Shown here: positions 24,901-34,144 of the stretch, one piece after another
Layout of the letters: each line of letters starts with the position of its first letter
Position numbering within the stretch: the first letter of the stretch is position 1
Assembly (NCBI RefSeq): GCF_001956045.1
Contig: NZ_MRTH01000048.1
Coordinates: forward strand, 1 to 53,535
Length of the DNA: 53,535 nucleotides
Direction of reading: 5' to 3'
From: Paenibacillus sp. FSL H7-0331
GTDB lineage: Bacteria > Bacillota > Bacilli > Paenibacillales > NBRC-103111
The notes under the pieces: generated by a model
Told to the model about the DNA's origin: nothing
Databases searched by the model: none
What the model saw: the letters and a program-made list of their open reading frames with translations, nothing else
Position numbers and translations under genes: made by a program

Positions 24901-26286
24901 CTTATAGTTAATCGGAGCGGCGAAGGAATTTACCGAAGTGCCGCCAGTATAACCGAAGCTGCCTTCGGCCATGCGAATTTGTTTAAACATCTCGCCACGT
25001 TCCATCTTGGCCGTTCTACTGAATTCGAAATCGATGCTTGCCAAAGGTTGCACGTTGTTTCCTTGCAATCCATCTGCGTTAAACGTAACAAAACCGCCTA
25101 CATTATCGATATTGGTCTGCACGTTGGTCAAGTCGGAACGCCCTGTTATTGCTTTCGCTTGCAAAGTCGCGGGGTCGAACTTGAGCTTAACATGTGCGCT
25201 CTTGGCTGCGCCTACATCCTTCGCTCCGAGCTGCAATCGGTAAATCTCACTGCTGAGTGATTCTTCTGGTGCCTCCATGGTATACCGTACCCCATGCTCT
25301 ATGTTGAAAGAATAATCTGCTGTTGCGGGATTACCGGATTTATCTTTAATTGTTGCATGCACTTCATAATAGCCGCCATCAAGCGGTGTGTTTGGATGAT
25401 ACGTAATCAATTTATTATTCAGATCGTAGGCGTAGGTCGCCGATGAAACAGATTGTCCATTCACGGACAGTCGTATCGAGTTTGGATCGATGCCCGAGGC
25501 GTAGGTCGCGGATGTAACAGACTGTCCATTCCCGGACAATCCAACGTCGTCCGCAGACAGGGTAATACTGGAGATAGGTGCATTCAAAGTCTGGTTTGGT
25601 GTCGGTGAAGTCGGAGAGATCACAGGCACGGTCATATCTTCACTAACCGGTTCATCATAGATGAGCCTGACGTCGTCAATCCAAATCGAGCCTTTATTCT
25701 TTTTGCTCATTTGCCTTTCCTTCATCTGGAAGTAAAAAGCCAGAGTGCCCGGTACAGTCATATCCGCCCCTATTGGTGCTTCTACATACTTCCAACCACT
25801 CCAGTCTATACCTGTCACTTCATCCCTTATCTCATAGGTTCTAGAACTTCCACTAGGAATGTAGAACTTACTGGTTAGACCATGTCCTTCGTTATTGGCG
25901 TATACCCACATCCCGATTTTCTTGGGAACCCTGTTGGTCAACGGCAATTGAGTTGCCGGCCCCACAGCAACTTGAGAGGGATTATCTGTAATTCCAATAA
26001 AATCATAATCAATTCGTAAGGATTTTGCCCCGTTACGAACGTATTTCGGATTCGTTTCGAGTGACATACTGGCGCTGTAAATGCGTGCCTGGTCCAAATA
26101 TAAATCAGCCAAGTTGACATTTTCGAAATCTTCTACCATGACGACACCGCTAGGATTCGCAGGAATCACGGGTGCGGCAGAAACGGTGGACGAGGATGAA
26201 AGGGATGCTGGAATGTACGGGAGTAGAACCGCCATTGCCAATATTCCGGTCAAAACTCTCTTAAAAAATGGATGATGATAAATCAC
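21985..26286 (-). CDS. Surface-anchored multidomain metallophosphatase with cohesin-like and SLH domains
   Basis: 1433 residues from GTG 26286. Approximate order: signal peptide 1-38; CBM-like jelly roll 48-212; Ig-like 220-330; cohesin-like domain 335-460 (VKLKFDPATLQAKAI, IDFEFS); Ig-like/SH3b-like region 465-600; purple-acid-phosphatase-type fibronectin domain 605-720; calcineurin-like phosphatase 729-998 (VTDSHTKGDNG, GGDIVDDG, GNHDVKGEG, GHDHVYSRT); two Big_2-like Ig domains 1003-1180; Thr-Pro-Ser-Gly linker 1184-1227; three SLH domains 1249-1430. All phosphatase metal ligands appear intact. Expected to sit on the S-layer/wall and release phosphate from organic esters. The cohesin-like domain could dock a dockerin partner; none is seen here. 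Monocistronic. Confidence 0.9.
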   Translation of the reverse strand: MIYHHPFFKRVLTGILAMAVLLPYIPASLSSSSTVSAAPVIPANPSGVVMVEDFENVNLADLYLDQARIYSASMSLETNPKYVRNGAKSLRIDYDFIGITDNPSQVAVGPATQLPLTNRVPKKIGMWVYANNEGHGLTSKFYIPSGSSRTYEIRDEVTGIDWSGWKYVEAPIGADMTVPGTLAFYFQMKERQMSKKNKGSIWIDDVRLIYDEPVSEDMTVPVISPTSPTPNQTLNAPISSITLSADDVGLSGNGQSVTSATYASGIDPNSIRLSVNGQSVSSATYAYDLNNKLITYHPNTPLDGGYYEVHATIKDKSGNPATADYSFNIEHGVRYTMEAPEESLSSEIYRLQLGAKDVGAAKSAHVKLKFDPATLQAKAITGRSDLTNVQTNIDNVGGFVTFNADGLQGNNVQPLASIDFEFSRTAKMERGEMFKQIRMAEGSFGYTGGTSVNSFAAPINYKIGFPYKMAIKGAGLQTQSVITVTNHSGAPVAGAAIEFNDANGPQTYVTVTAANSKIYKSADSASSVLLTVKKDQQFFATTGSTSGFVSVFTPDGTKKGFIPSADVQQNDLKQGLGLTDSKGEILTSLLTLAIGTWRVQAVKDGSTSESMNMEIVSQFGDENPQYVQTFVNENMGTMMSVGWQTAPRVQQTTIQYVKDSDFANASEKLIEQVAKYEVQVMQNVNNGPLGEIKFHKALVTGLEPSTKYHYRVGYEGHWSAWNEYKTADSALDKPVSFVYVTDSHTKGDNGLEAYQKLLKNAFANYPNAQFIMHGGDIVDDGKLSDEWNQFWKASSFYATSIPSGYTMGNHDVKGEGKEVFVKGLELPNNGPENQKKYVYSFDSGEVHFTVLNSEADAVTMAKQAEWLREDIKKSDKKWKMVMFHKPVYHTESGRSELIEDSRTYFAPILEELEVDLVLVGHDHVYSRTYPMKKGKPLLNGERGTVYLDGGASGWKFYDGTKYAYLDFMFDDDVPVYSAIQVSHDKISIQAHTVNGDMFDNYSIEKKDAAVTSVSVSPASASVVQGATQQLTAAVTVVSGAKQTVTWTSSDSKVAVDANGLVTVAADAATGNYSITATSTVDSSKKGTATITVIAAPVVTSVSVSPASAIVAQGATQQLTATVTVVGGAEQTVTWTSSDSKVTVDANGLVTVTADAVRGDYTITATSTFDSSKKGTAVINAIPRRSSPSTGSPSTGTPTTDTPSTGTPSTGTPSTGTPSTGTPSTGTPTPKSFFNEKVNIDLIRALVEKEKTAPAVTFKDVPANAQYAKAIVLAAKLGIIEGYADGSFHASATVTRAEFATILVKALGLVSEGGSSFEDTKGHWAANTITILKASGIINGYQDGTFKPNESISRAEIVAMLSRVMNTTLVKEAKFKDVSGNWAEGEINTLSGMGIVQGTDDGSFKPNANATRLESLLMLMRMLNVSLGHTLDLE
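22605..22735 (-). repeat. Short tandem repeats encoding the STGTP linker
   Basis: Units of 15 bases (GGTGTACCTGTTGAT and variants on the plus strand) encode repeated S-T-G-T-P steps between the Big_2 and SLH domains. Slippage could vary the linker length. Not a CRISPR: there are no unique spacers. Confidence 0.85.
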
Positions 26287-26490
26287 GAACCTTCACGCTC
26301 CTCAAGTTGTTGTACTTATTTGACCTATGTATTAGAACCATTGATAAGCATAACGTTGCAATGTCATCGCAGTGTCACCCCAATGTTAAGCAAAAAATAA
26401 GCTTTACTAGAGTTTCTCACAAGGCTTGTACATCAGAGTAAGCTGACATTTCCGAGTTGCAAGCTGTGAAGGCTGTCCGTTGTAACTACA

Positions 26491-27430
26491 ATGTACGAAA
26501 GCCAAGGTAATCGTGAAGTGAAAGCAAGCATGAAGTATTTGCGATTATCCGGTGCGGTCTGCGCGCCGAGCAGAGCGTGCGTTCATATAGGCATTCCGAT
26601 CTTCCGGGCAACGATCGGCAAAGACATGACGAACCGAGAGCATTCGAGCGTAATTCGTCCTGAAGTTCGGCTGATGCCGCAAACGATGCGCGAAGCCGAG
26701 TATCAAACTCACGCGATCGGCAAATGGCATAACGACAAGGCAAGCTTTGCTCGAAGCTTTGAAGGTGGGGATAAGCTGTATTTTCACGGAATGAGCGAGC
26801 ATACCCAGGTTCCCGTATACGATTATGTCCCGACTGGGGCTTATCCGAAGGAACAGGAATACATGGAAAATACATTCTCGACGGAGAGCTGTTTACGGAC
26901 GCTGCAGTCAGCTTTATTGAGGGATACCGGATGGAACGGCCGTTGTTATTGTATGTGGCTTATACCGCGCCGAATGATCCGCGAACCGCGCCGGAGCCGT
27001 ATGCAAGCATGTACGACAAAGCTAAGGGTATCTATGACAACACGAACATCGTGTACACTGCGGACCATGGCTTGGCGGTCGGGCAGCACGGACTGATGGG
27101 CAAACAGAACGTGTACGAGCACCGCGTACGCATTCCACTTATATTCCAGGGGCCTGGGCAAGCAGGAGCTTGCGCTGGCTAGCAATATCGATATTTTCCC
27201 TACCGTTGCGGGGCTATGCGACGTCGACCTGCCGGAGGAAACGGAAGGCTTAAGTCTGTGTCCAATCTTTGCAGGGGAAAGCGAAGGCGTGCGTGGTATC
27301 GTATGCTCGGTGTATCGAGATGTTCGTTCTGCAATTATTGGCATGGTATCGATCATTCGGGAAAAGCATCACAACACGCCTCTATTTTTAATTTCTCCTA
27401 TTTATTGTCCTCGCAGGGAAACGACGCGAA
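26491..27430 (+). pseudogene. Sulfatase pseudogene
   Basis: Three successive frames carry alkaline-phosphatase-superfamily sulfatase pieces. The first has CAPSRA, the C-x-P-S-R formylglycine site, and HAIGKWHND. The second has LYVAYTAPNDPRTAPEPY and IVYTADHGLAVGQHGL. The third has DIFPTVAGLCDVDLP. An N-terminal segment and internal parts are missing and at least two frameshifts are present, so the gene is dead. The intact enzyme is about 480 residues. It lies divergent from the surface phosphatase, so an old secreted ester-cleaving locus may have been here. Confidence 0.8.
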
Positions 27431-27580
27431 CTTAGTAGGGATGACCTTGGTTACAATTTAATGGGAACGTCAACGCTTTTGAAATGTATTTGTCGTTCTA
27501 TTCTTGTTCATCTGAATATCTTCGCTGTGAATAGTTGAGATCATTTATACAATATGGCACAATTATTTAGGGAGAAATAT

Positions 27581-28087
27581 ATGGAAATGGCATATGGACG
27601 AGTATCGGCCAAAGATCAGAACCTTGAATGACAACTTGCCAAGTTCAGAGAGCTTGGTATTGATGACCGATACGTTTTCGTAGATAAATAAAGTGGTAAA
27701 GATTATAATCGACCGCGTTATCAGGTAATGAGATTTATGATCAGAGAAGGTGATCTAATCTCTATCGATGCCCTTGATAGATTAGGACGTGATTACGATG
27801 GAATAATTAGTGACTTGAAGTATATTACTCGTGAACTAAAAAATCTTTTGTTTAGATAATGAAACAATATTTGATTCCAGAAAGTTTCGGACTATGGGTG
27901 ATTTTGGAAAAGTTATGGAAGACCAATTTTTAAGCTTGTTAGCATATGTGGCTGAGCAGGAGAGGGGAAAAATAAGCAACGACAAGCAGAAGGTATTGAG
28001 GTTGCTATGGCTGAGGGTGTAAAGTTTGGTCGTCCAAAAGTGGAGATCAATAGTCAATTCTTTCGAATATATAAGGATATACTCTAA
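27581..28087 (+). pseudogene. Serine recombinase (resolvase/invertase) pseudogene
   Basis: ATG 27581 begins MEMAYGRVSAKDQNLE, with the catalytic Ser in GRVSAKDQN. TGA replaces codon 17, probably an original Arg CGA, and TAA replaces codon 38, probably Gln CAA. After IDALDRLGRDYDGII a frameshift leads to SRKFRTMGDFGKVMED and LLAYVAEQERGK, and a second to EGIEVAMAEGVKFGRPK. Together these cover the resolvase catalytic domain and the start of the C-terminal HTH hinge. Tn3-like or plasmid-type resolvases match best; no partner transposase is seen. Confidence 0.85.
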
Positions 28088-28144
28088 AGGCTTTATCGAA
28101 CGTTAAGTATATAATGATAATTGAATAGGAGGTGCTGTGTCTAA

Positions 28145-28321
28145 ATGGAATTTATAGAAACAGGAATAAAACTATTTGTGTTTATAATATTTATTTCACT
28201 ACTCTTTAGTTTGGTAGGGTTCCTAGTCCAAAAATATCTAAGTGACTTCTTTCAAGGTTCTTCTAAAACAATAATAAAAATATTTAGTTTATTTAAAGGG
28301 ATTTTTCGAAAAACGAGCTGA
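28145..28321 (+). CDS. Small membrane protein, 58 residues
   Basis: ATG 28145 follows AGGAGGT by 11 bases. One long hydrophobic helix (LFVFIIFISLLFSLVGFLV, ~10-28) is followed by an amphipathic basic tail (KIFSLFKGIFRKTS). No family recognised. It lies between the dead recombinase and the MFS/AKR remnant, with a palindrome at its stop codon. Composition and ribosome site favour a real gene; it could be toxin-like (short helix with basic tail), but that is only a resemblance. Confidence 0.5.
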   Translation: MEFIETGIKLFVFIIFISLLFSLVGFLVQKYLSDFFQGSSKTIIKIFSLFKGIFRKTS

Positions 28322-28339
28322 CCATATGGTCAGCCCGTT
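28312..28339 (+). terminator. Hairpin overlapping the stop of the small membrane protein gene
   Basis: The perfect palindrome GCTGACCATATGGTCAGC (28316-28333) extends to 14-bp arms with one mismatch. Stop codon TGA lies in the left arm. No T-run follows. Confidence 0.5.
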
Positions 28340-28399
28340 CAGCCTGCTGAGAAACCTCTTTACTCTAAGCATATGTCCTCTAGTCAAGGGGGTTTTGGT

Positions 28400-29108
<709 letters not shown>

Positions 29109-29143
29109 AAAAAGGGGCATATCGAACTCCGTCGCCCCCTTTT
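29109..29143 (-). terminator. Terminator of the metallophosphoesterase cluster
   Basis: Arms AAAAAGGGGC (29109-29118) and GCCCCCTTTT (29134-29143). On the minus strand the stem ends in CCCCTTTTT, about 10 bp past the stop codon at 29154. Confidence 0.65.
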
Positions 29144-29153
29144 GTCTGTCAAC

Positions 29154-30935
29154 TTAATACTTCCATATTTGGAGCCAGCCTGTTCCTTCATTTTTCATTG
29201 CAGCTGATACTGCAAACTGGCAGGAGTTTTCAATGCTTCTGGATATTGCATAAACCTGGACCGAATCGTCATTCAGAAGTATGGGTGACACAAACCGGGC
29301 TCCGGCCAAATAAGCTTTTTCCTGTAAGGTAAGCAAGAAAGTATCTTGTCCGAGACACATGATTTGGGCCGCATCGTTCTCAGCGGGAGTGATTGGAATC
29401 GGATATTTTCGTAAACCCGTTTCAACTTCATATTGGCTTTTTGCCGGGATTAAGGCGGCGTGCTCACCTTTCCATGAATCCCAGGCGGCAACCTGTTCCC
29501 GTACTTGAATGAGCTTGTCGCAAGCGGCATGCCAAGCATACAGTGCACCCGACAGCCCGGTTAGCCACACTTCTTCGCCGGATGCTGTTAGCTGCTTGCA
29601 TGGCTCAGGCAGTCGCGCCAATCGCTTGGTTTCCAAGCCGCCGGATACCGTCGAAAACGCTTCCCATAACCAGCCAGCGGCTGATACCCAGATATGGCCC
29701 CCTGTCTTTGGCGCAATGGCTTCAACAGGCGCTTTAAAAGAATATACAGCCTTCGGCCATGAATCATCCTCCCGCCGAACGAATCGCCATGGATTGGACA
29801 ATTGGGAATAACCGATATGACGATCCCAAGCAAGCCATCCGATCCCGTCTGCTGCCGCGATGCCGCGAAGTGCAGGGCCAATATGCAGCGTCCCCAACAC
29901 GGCCGTCGTTGCCGGTTCTACCTCCCAAGAGTACCCTCCTGCTGTTGCAACGAGGTAGCGGCCATTGGATATGGGCGCAATGCAGGATAGCAAGGGTGCT
30001 CCTTCACCGATTGGGCACTTGTAGATAAGACGGACTGAAGAAGAAGAGCCGGCGAAAACAGGCTGGACAGGAGCATTCGAATTCGTGGTCATCATGTCCG
30101 AAAGCGTTCCATACCATTCGAACCGTCCTTCCTCCGTAATTTCACGCATGACATGGTCCAAAGTGCGAACCGTCACGCCTCCCGGCCCAATATCGATCAC
30201 TCTGGACTGCCGTTTCCCATCTCGGGTACAAGGACCGTGTACTCCGTTAAGAAAGAAGTGTGTTCCATATACGTGGGTATGAGAGTCCGGATAGGAATGA
30301 CTGAGATGATAATGAGCAGAAAACCACATGACGATTTCCGGGAATTTTTTTACCAGCTCTAACCAACGGTATGGATCATGATTCTGATCCAAGTAGGCGT
30401 TCGTGGAGCGGACATGAACACGAGGGACTGTCCTCAGGCCGCTTCCGATAGGCGGTGCATGAGTAAAAAAGAGAACCGGGACGCCAGGACGCTCTTTTAA
30501 TTTTGAAACGAGCGTTTGGAACTGATGATCCGTTGCATAACACTCTTGAACGTCGTAGCAGGAATCTTCCGGTTGCGGTTCTGTAGAAGCGAAAAATAGT
30601 CTCCATTCAGCAAATTCCATCACTCCATAAGGCTCGGAAAGCTGAAACAGCTGCAAGAACGCTTCCTCCATCGTTCCTTTCTGTTGTACGCCACAACCGG
30701 ACTCCCGCTCCAAGTCATGATTTCCCATAATAGGTCGAAGGGGAGCGCCAATCAAGTCGAGATACCGTTTTGCTTCTTGAAGACCCTCAGGACGGCCGAT
30801 GAGCCCGTTTCTTCCAAAGTCGCCGAGCGGAATGACCAAGTCCGGAGAAACCTGCGCCGTATCAGCCATCGCTTGGACGGTCAATTCCGGATATTGAGGG
30901 TCAATATGAAAATCTCCGAGTATAACTATTCTCAA
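29154..30935 (-). CDS. Metallophosphoesterase with C-terminal propeller-like domain
   Basis: 593 residues from TTG 30935, which follows GGGAGGT by 8 bases; upstream in-frame codons run into the neighbouring permease gene. N-terminal phosphoesterase: GDFHID, LVIPLGDFG, GNHDLE, FFTHAPP and SAHYHLSH (AHYH where GHxH is usual). After about residue 300 a Trp/Gly-rich region (GIGWLAWDRHIGY, IWVSAAGWLWEA, VWLTGLSGALYAW) looks like repeated beta-propeller blades. No signal peptide, so cytoplasmic. It is last in a minus-strand operon behind an ABC importer and probably hydrolyses the imported phosphodiester or sugar ester. Confidence 0.8.
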   Translation of the reverse strand: MRIVILGDFHIDPQYPELTVQAMADTAQVSPDLVIPLGDFGRNGLIGRPEGLQEAKRYLDLIGAPLRPIMGNHDLERESGCGVQQKGTMEEAFLQLFQLSEPYGVMEFAEWRLFFASTEPQPEDSCYDVQECYATDHQFQTLVSKLKERPGVPVLFFTHAPPIGSGLRTVPRVHVRSTNAYLDQNHDPYRWLELVKKFPEIVMWFSAHYHLSHSYPDSHTHVYGTHFFLNGVHGPCTRDGKRQSRVIDIGPGGVTVRTLDHVMREITEEGRFEWYGTLSDMMTTNSNAPVQPVFAGSSSSVRLIYKCPIGEGAPLLSCIAPISNGRYLVATAGGYSWEVEPATTAVLGTLHIGPALRGIAAADGIGWLAWDRHIGYSQLSNPWRFVRREDDSWPKAVYSFKAPVEAIAPKTGGHIWVSAAGWLWEAFSTVSGGLETKRLARLPEPCKQLTASGEEVWLTGLSGALYAWHAACDKLIQVREQVAAWDSWKGEHAALIPAKSQYEVETGLRKYPIPITPAENDAAQIMCLGQDTFLLTLQEKAYLAGARFVSPILLNDDSVQVYAISRSIENSCQFAVSAAMKNEGTGWLQIWKY

Positions 30936-30967
30936 CGAAACATACCTCCCAAAAACGTTGCAAACGA

Positions 30968-31801
30968 TCAGCCTTTTAAACCGGTTAAGGCAATCCCCTG
31001 TACGAAATATTTTTGCCCGATAAAGAAAAGTAAGACATTCGGAACCATGGACACAAAAGCAACGGCCATCAGGTAATTCCATTGCACATCATACTCGGCA
31101 TTAAAGTAGTTCATGCCCAGCGAAACTGTAAACAGCTCTTTTTTATTCAAATATAGAAGAGGCTGGAGAAAATCATTCCATGCGGCATCGAATTGGAAGA
31201 TGGCAACTGTGACTAATACAGGTACTGTGACCGGTATCAGTACGTGCCGGAGGATGCCCAATACGCCAGCACCGTCGATTTTTGCTGCTTCTTCCGTATC
31301 CGGAGGTACAGTCAGAAAAAATTGTCTAAGCAGAAAAATAGAGAAGGCACTGCCAAAAAAACTGGGCACCGTTAGCGGTAAAAACGTATTGACCCAGTGG
31401 AGCTGAGTATATAAGAAAAACTTGGGGATCATGACAACGGTCCATGGAATCATCATGGTGGAGATCATGGTGACAAACAGCAAATTGCGGCCGCGGGCGC
31501 GATAGCGGGCAAAGCCATAGGCGACTAATGTGCAGGATAGAAGAGTGCCACACACGCTGATCACTGTTATCAATGCTGTATTACCAAACCACAAGCCAAA
31601 CGGCAGCTTAGTAAATGCTCTAATGTAATTGATTCCCAGGATGGGATCGGGAATCCATTTTTGCGGCCATGCATAGACTTGTGCATTGCTCTTCAAGGAC
31701 GTGGATAGCATCCACACAAACGGAAACAGCATACCGATTGAGCCTGCGCTTAAGAGCAAATAGACAGCAATACGAAGAAAAAATCCGTTTCTGCTCATCA
31801 T
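30968..31801 (-). CDS. MalG/UgpE-type sugar ABC permease
   Basis: 277 residues from ATG 31801, overlapping the stop of the partner permease (ATGA). Six predicted spans, first helix LLLSAGSIGMLFPFVWMLSTSL, and the EAA loop EEAAKIDGAGVLGILRHVLIP. C-terminus FVQGIALTGLKG is typical. Works with the next gene and the binding protein as an importer for a sugar or sugar-phosphodiester. No ATPase gene is in the cluster, so a shared one must be used. Confidence 0.9.
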   Translation of the reverse strand: MMSRNGFFLRIAVYLLLSAGSIGMLFPFVWMLSTSLKSNAQVYAWPQKWIPDPILGINYIRAFTKLPFGLWFGNTALITVISVCGTLLSCTLVAYGFARYRARGRNLLFVTMISTMMIPWTVVMIPKFFLYTQLHWVNTFLPLTVPSFFGSAFSIFLLRQFFLTVPPDTEEAAKIDGAGVLGILRHVLIPVTVPVLVTVAIFQFDAAWNDFLQPLLYLNKKELFTVSLGMNYFNAEYDVQWNYLMAVAFVSMVPNVLLFFIGQKYFVQGIALTGLKG

Positions 31802-32733
31802 TGTTTCTCCCCTCCGTAATAAACCCATTTACTGGAACTTGAGAATACCAACAACGTCAAGGCGAGAATAAGTACAAATAAGCACCAAGCGAGAGCGGAG
31901 GCATAGCCCATTTCGAATTTCTGGAAAGCATAATCGTATAAATGATAGTTAAAAAAGCGGGTGGCATTCAACGGGCCTCCACCTGTCATCACATAAGCTT
32001 CACCGAATTTTTGTAAAGCCCCGATGATGCCGGTCACCAAATTGAAGAATATGGTTGGTGTTAAAAGCGGCAGCGTGATATGCAAAAAGCGTTTCCAACC
32101 ATTCGCCCCGTCCAGTTTGGCTGACTCAAGCAGCGATTCCGGAATTCCCTTCAACCCGGCCAGCCAGATGATGGCACTACCTCCGACGCCCCATAAGCTC
32201 ATGAAAACAAGAGAGGGAAGCGCCCAGTCCGGCTCATAGATCCATTTCGGTCCTTGTATGCCAAAAATGTCAAGGAATCCATTCAGCAAGCCGATTTCCG
32301 GATTAAACACAAAGGCCCACATCACCATAACGGCCACCCCGTTGATCTGGGAAGGCAAATAAAAAATCGTTCGGAATAATTTAGTTCCCGGCAGCGATAC
32401 ATTCAAGAGCAGCGCCAGAATCAAGCCGAAAGTCATATTCAGCGGCACCGAAACAATAGCAAAACCAAATGTGATAGCCAGAGACTTCCAGAAAAGAGGA
32501 TCTCCGTTTAGTGCAGTCATATAATTGCGTAGGCCTATCCATTGATGCTTCGTTAACATGTCCCATTCTGTAAAGCTGAAATAAAGCGAAGCCAGCATGG
32601 GTCCGGCATCCAGCACAATTAGGTGAATAAGCCAAGGGGAAATAAGCAGATAGAAAATCCGGGCTTCCTTCCGTGCCAAAACCGATTTACGGACCCGGGG
32701 CTTTTCAAGCATGTTTGCGGGTGATACGTCCAT
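31798..32733 (-). CDS. MalF/UgpA-type sugar ABC permease
   Basis: 311 residues from ATG 32733 after AAAGGGGCC; a longer frame upstream would overlap the binding-protein gene. Six predicted spans, LLISPWLIHLIVLDAGPMLAS helix, GLRNYMTAL, and the EAA loop ESAKLDGANGWKRFLHITLP. Overlaps the MalG-type gene by 4 bp. Separated from the upstream binding protein by a hairpin. Confidence 0.9.
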   Translation of the reverse strand: MDVSPANMLEKPRVRKSVLARKEARIFYLLISPWLIHLIVLDAGPMLASLYFSFTEWDMLTKHQWIGLRNYMTALNGDPLFWKSLAITFGFAIVSVPLNMTFGLILALLLNVSLPGTKLFRTIFYLPSQINGVAVMVMWAFVFNPEIGLLNGFLDIFGIQGPKWIYEPDWALPSLVFMSLWGVGGSAIIWLAGLKGIPESLLESAKLDGANGWKRFLHITLPLLTPTIFFNLVTGIIGALQKFGEAYVMTGGGPLNATRFFNYHLYDYAFQKFEMGYASALAWCLFVLILALTLLVFSSSSKWVYYGGEKQ

Positions 32734-32758
32734 AAAAACAGGCCCCTTTACTAAAGAT

Positions 32759-32778
32759 AGGCGGGATGAAACCCGCCT
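32759..32778 (-). terminator. Intercistronic hairpin between binding-protein and permease genes
   Basis: AGGCGGG-ATGAAA-CCCGCCT, seven-bp stem, directly after the binding-protein stop. It probably reduces permease expression relative to the binding protein. Confidence 0.6.
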
Positions 32779-32785
32779 GCAGCAT

Positions 32786-34114
32786 TTATTTGTTCTTGCG
32801 TTTATTAGCCGTAGCCTCAGCGGCAGCTTCATCCAATGTTTTTTGGATGTCTACAGTTCCGGAAAGCAGCAGCTTTTCAAGAACTTGCTTAAACGGAGGT
32901 TGTCCGGTCTTGGGGTAATCAGGATCTATAAATTCGGGAACAATTTTGATGTTCTTCATATCATCCATAAAGGCTTTGAAATTGGGATCGGTTGGCTGCC
33001 CTTTTGCTTCGGCAACCGGTTTGTAACCGACAAAAGCGAAATCGCCGAAAGTTTCCGCTCCGCCCTTGGATGACATATATTTGATTACATCCCATGCAGC
33101 ATCCTTGTTTTTCGATTTTTCATAAATCCCCCAGCCGCCATAAAATATAACATTTCCTCCGCCCTTGGGTCCTGCGGGAAGCGGGACGGTACCGAATTTC
33201 AAATCGGGATTTATTAAATAATTTTCAATGGGCCAGCGTCCGTTCAGCTCCATGGCTACTTTTCCCGAAGCAAATAAATCAATGCCTTTAAACGAGTCGG
33301 TGTCGGAGCTGCTCGGCGTAATTTTATCCTTATGATACGCATCATTGAATAATTGCATCGCTTTGACCATATCTTTGCTGTTCATATACCCTTCATAGGC
33401 TTGACCATCCGGGCTGACAATACCGTTGCTATAAGCAAAAACGAGTGGATGTACCCGTCTCTGATCCGCTCCAGGCAGCTTAAGACCCCACTGAATCGCC
33501 TTATTTCCGTCGCGTTTAGTGAGTTTTTTTGCTGTTTCGTACATTTGCTCCCACGTCCAGCCCGCTTCCGGATAAGGGAGCTTCGCTTCATCAAAAAGCT
33601 TCTTGTTATAAATAACGGCCATGTTGGTCCAATCCTTGGGCATGGCGTACAGCTTGTCCTGATACATACCGAATTTCAGTACATCCTCATAGAAATCGTT
33701 TTTGTTGATCCCGTTCGCTCCCTTTGACAAAGCTGTCAGATCGGCTAAGCCGCCGTTCTTTGCGAACAACGGTACCTGGCTGTCTCCCACCATAATGATA
33801 TCAGGCGCGTCTCCAATGGCGAATTGAGAAAGCAGCTTTTCCGAGTATTGATTAGGAACCGATTCGAAGGTGATGCTCACATTGGGATGCTCCTTCATGT
33901 ATTTGTCCAGAACAGATTGCTGCATTTCCAAGCTGGAAGCGCTCGACCATGTGGTCATTCTCAGCTTGATTTTCTCAGCGCCCGCTGCTGGAGACGGCTT
34001 GGAGCCTTCAGCTGTTGGAGTGACATTGGGCGATTGATTGCTTTGTGAACAGCCGGTCAGCACAATTATGAAGGCAAGGAGGAACGTCAAGTTAGTACGA
34101 ACAGCGCGTTTCAT
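32786..34114 (-). CDS. Sugar-type ABC solute-binding lipoprotein
   Basis: 442 residues. Signal peptide with lipobox IVLTGC (Cys ~22) and a Ser/Pro-rich linker. Family-1 extracellular binding-protein motifs: ITFESVPNQYSEKLLSQFA, GDAPDIIMV, FASGKVAMELNGRWPI. First gene of a run followed by two permeases and the metallophosphoesterase; the MBL-fold gene lies just upstream on the same strand. Ligand unknown: UgpB-like glycerol-phosphodiester binding is suggested by the two hydrolases, not by sequence. Confidence 0.9.
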   Translation of the reverse strand: MKRAVRTNLTFLLAFIIVLTGCSQSNQSPNVTPTAEGSKPSPAAGAEKIKLRMTTWSSASSLEMQQSVLDKYMKEHPNVSITFESVPNQYSEKLLSQFAIGDAPDIIMVGDSQVPLFAKNGGLADLTALSKGANGINKNDFYEDVLKFGMYQDKLYAMPKDWTNMAVIYNKKLFDEAKLPYPEAGWTWEQMYETAKKLTKRDGNKAIQWGLKLPGADQRRVHPLVFAYSNGIVSPDGQAYEGYMNSKDMVKAMQLFNDAYHKDKITPSSSDTDSFKGIDLFASGKVAMELNGRWPIENYLINPDLKFGTVPLPAGPKGGGNVIFYGGWGIYEKSKNKDAAWDVIKYMSSKGGAETFGDFAFVGYKPVAEAKGQPTDPNFKAFMDDMKNIKIVPEFIDPDYPKTGQPPFKQVLEKLLLSGTVDIQKTLDEAAAEATANKRKNK

Positions 34115-34144
34115 TACTTCTTCACCACTTTCTGTATTTTTATT

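Noticed and set aside
24565..25260. Plus-strand 231-codon frame
   Set aside because: It is antisense inside the surface phosphatase; its composition follows from the opposite strand.
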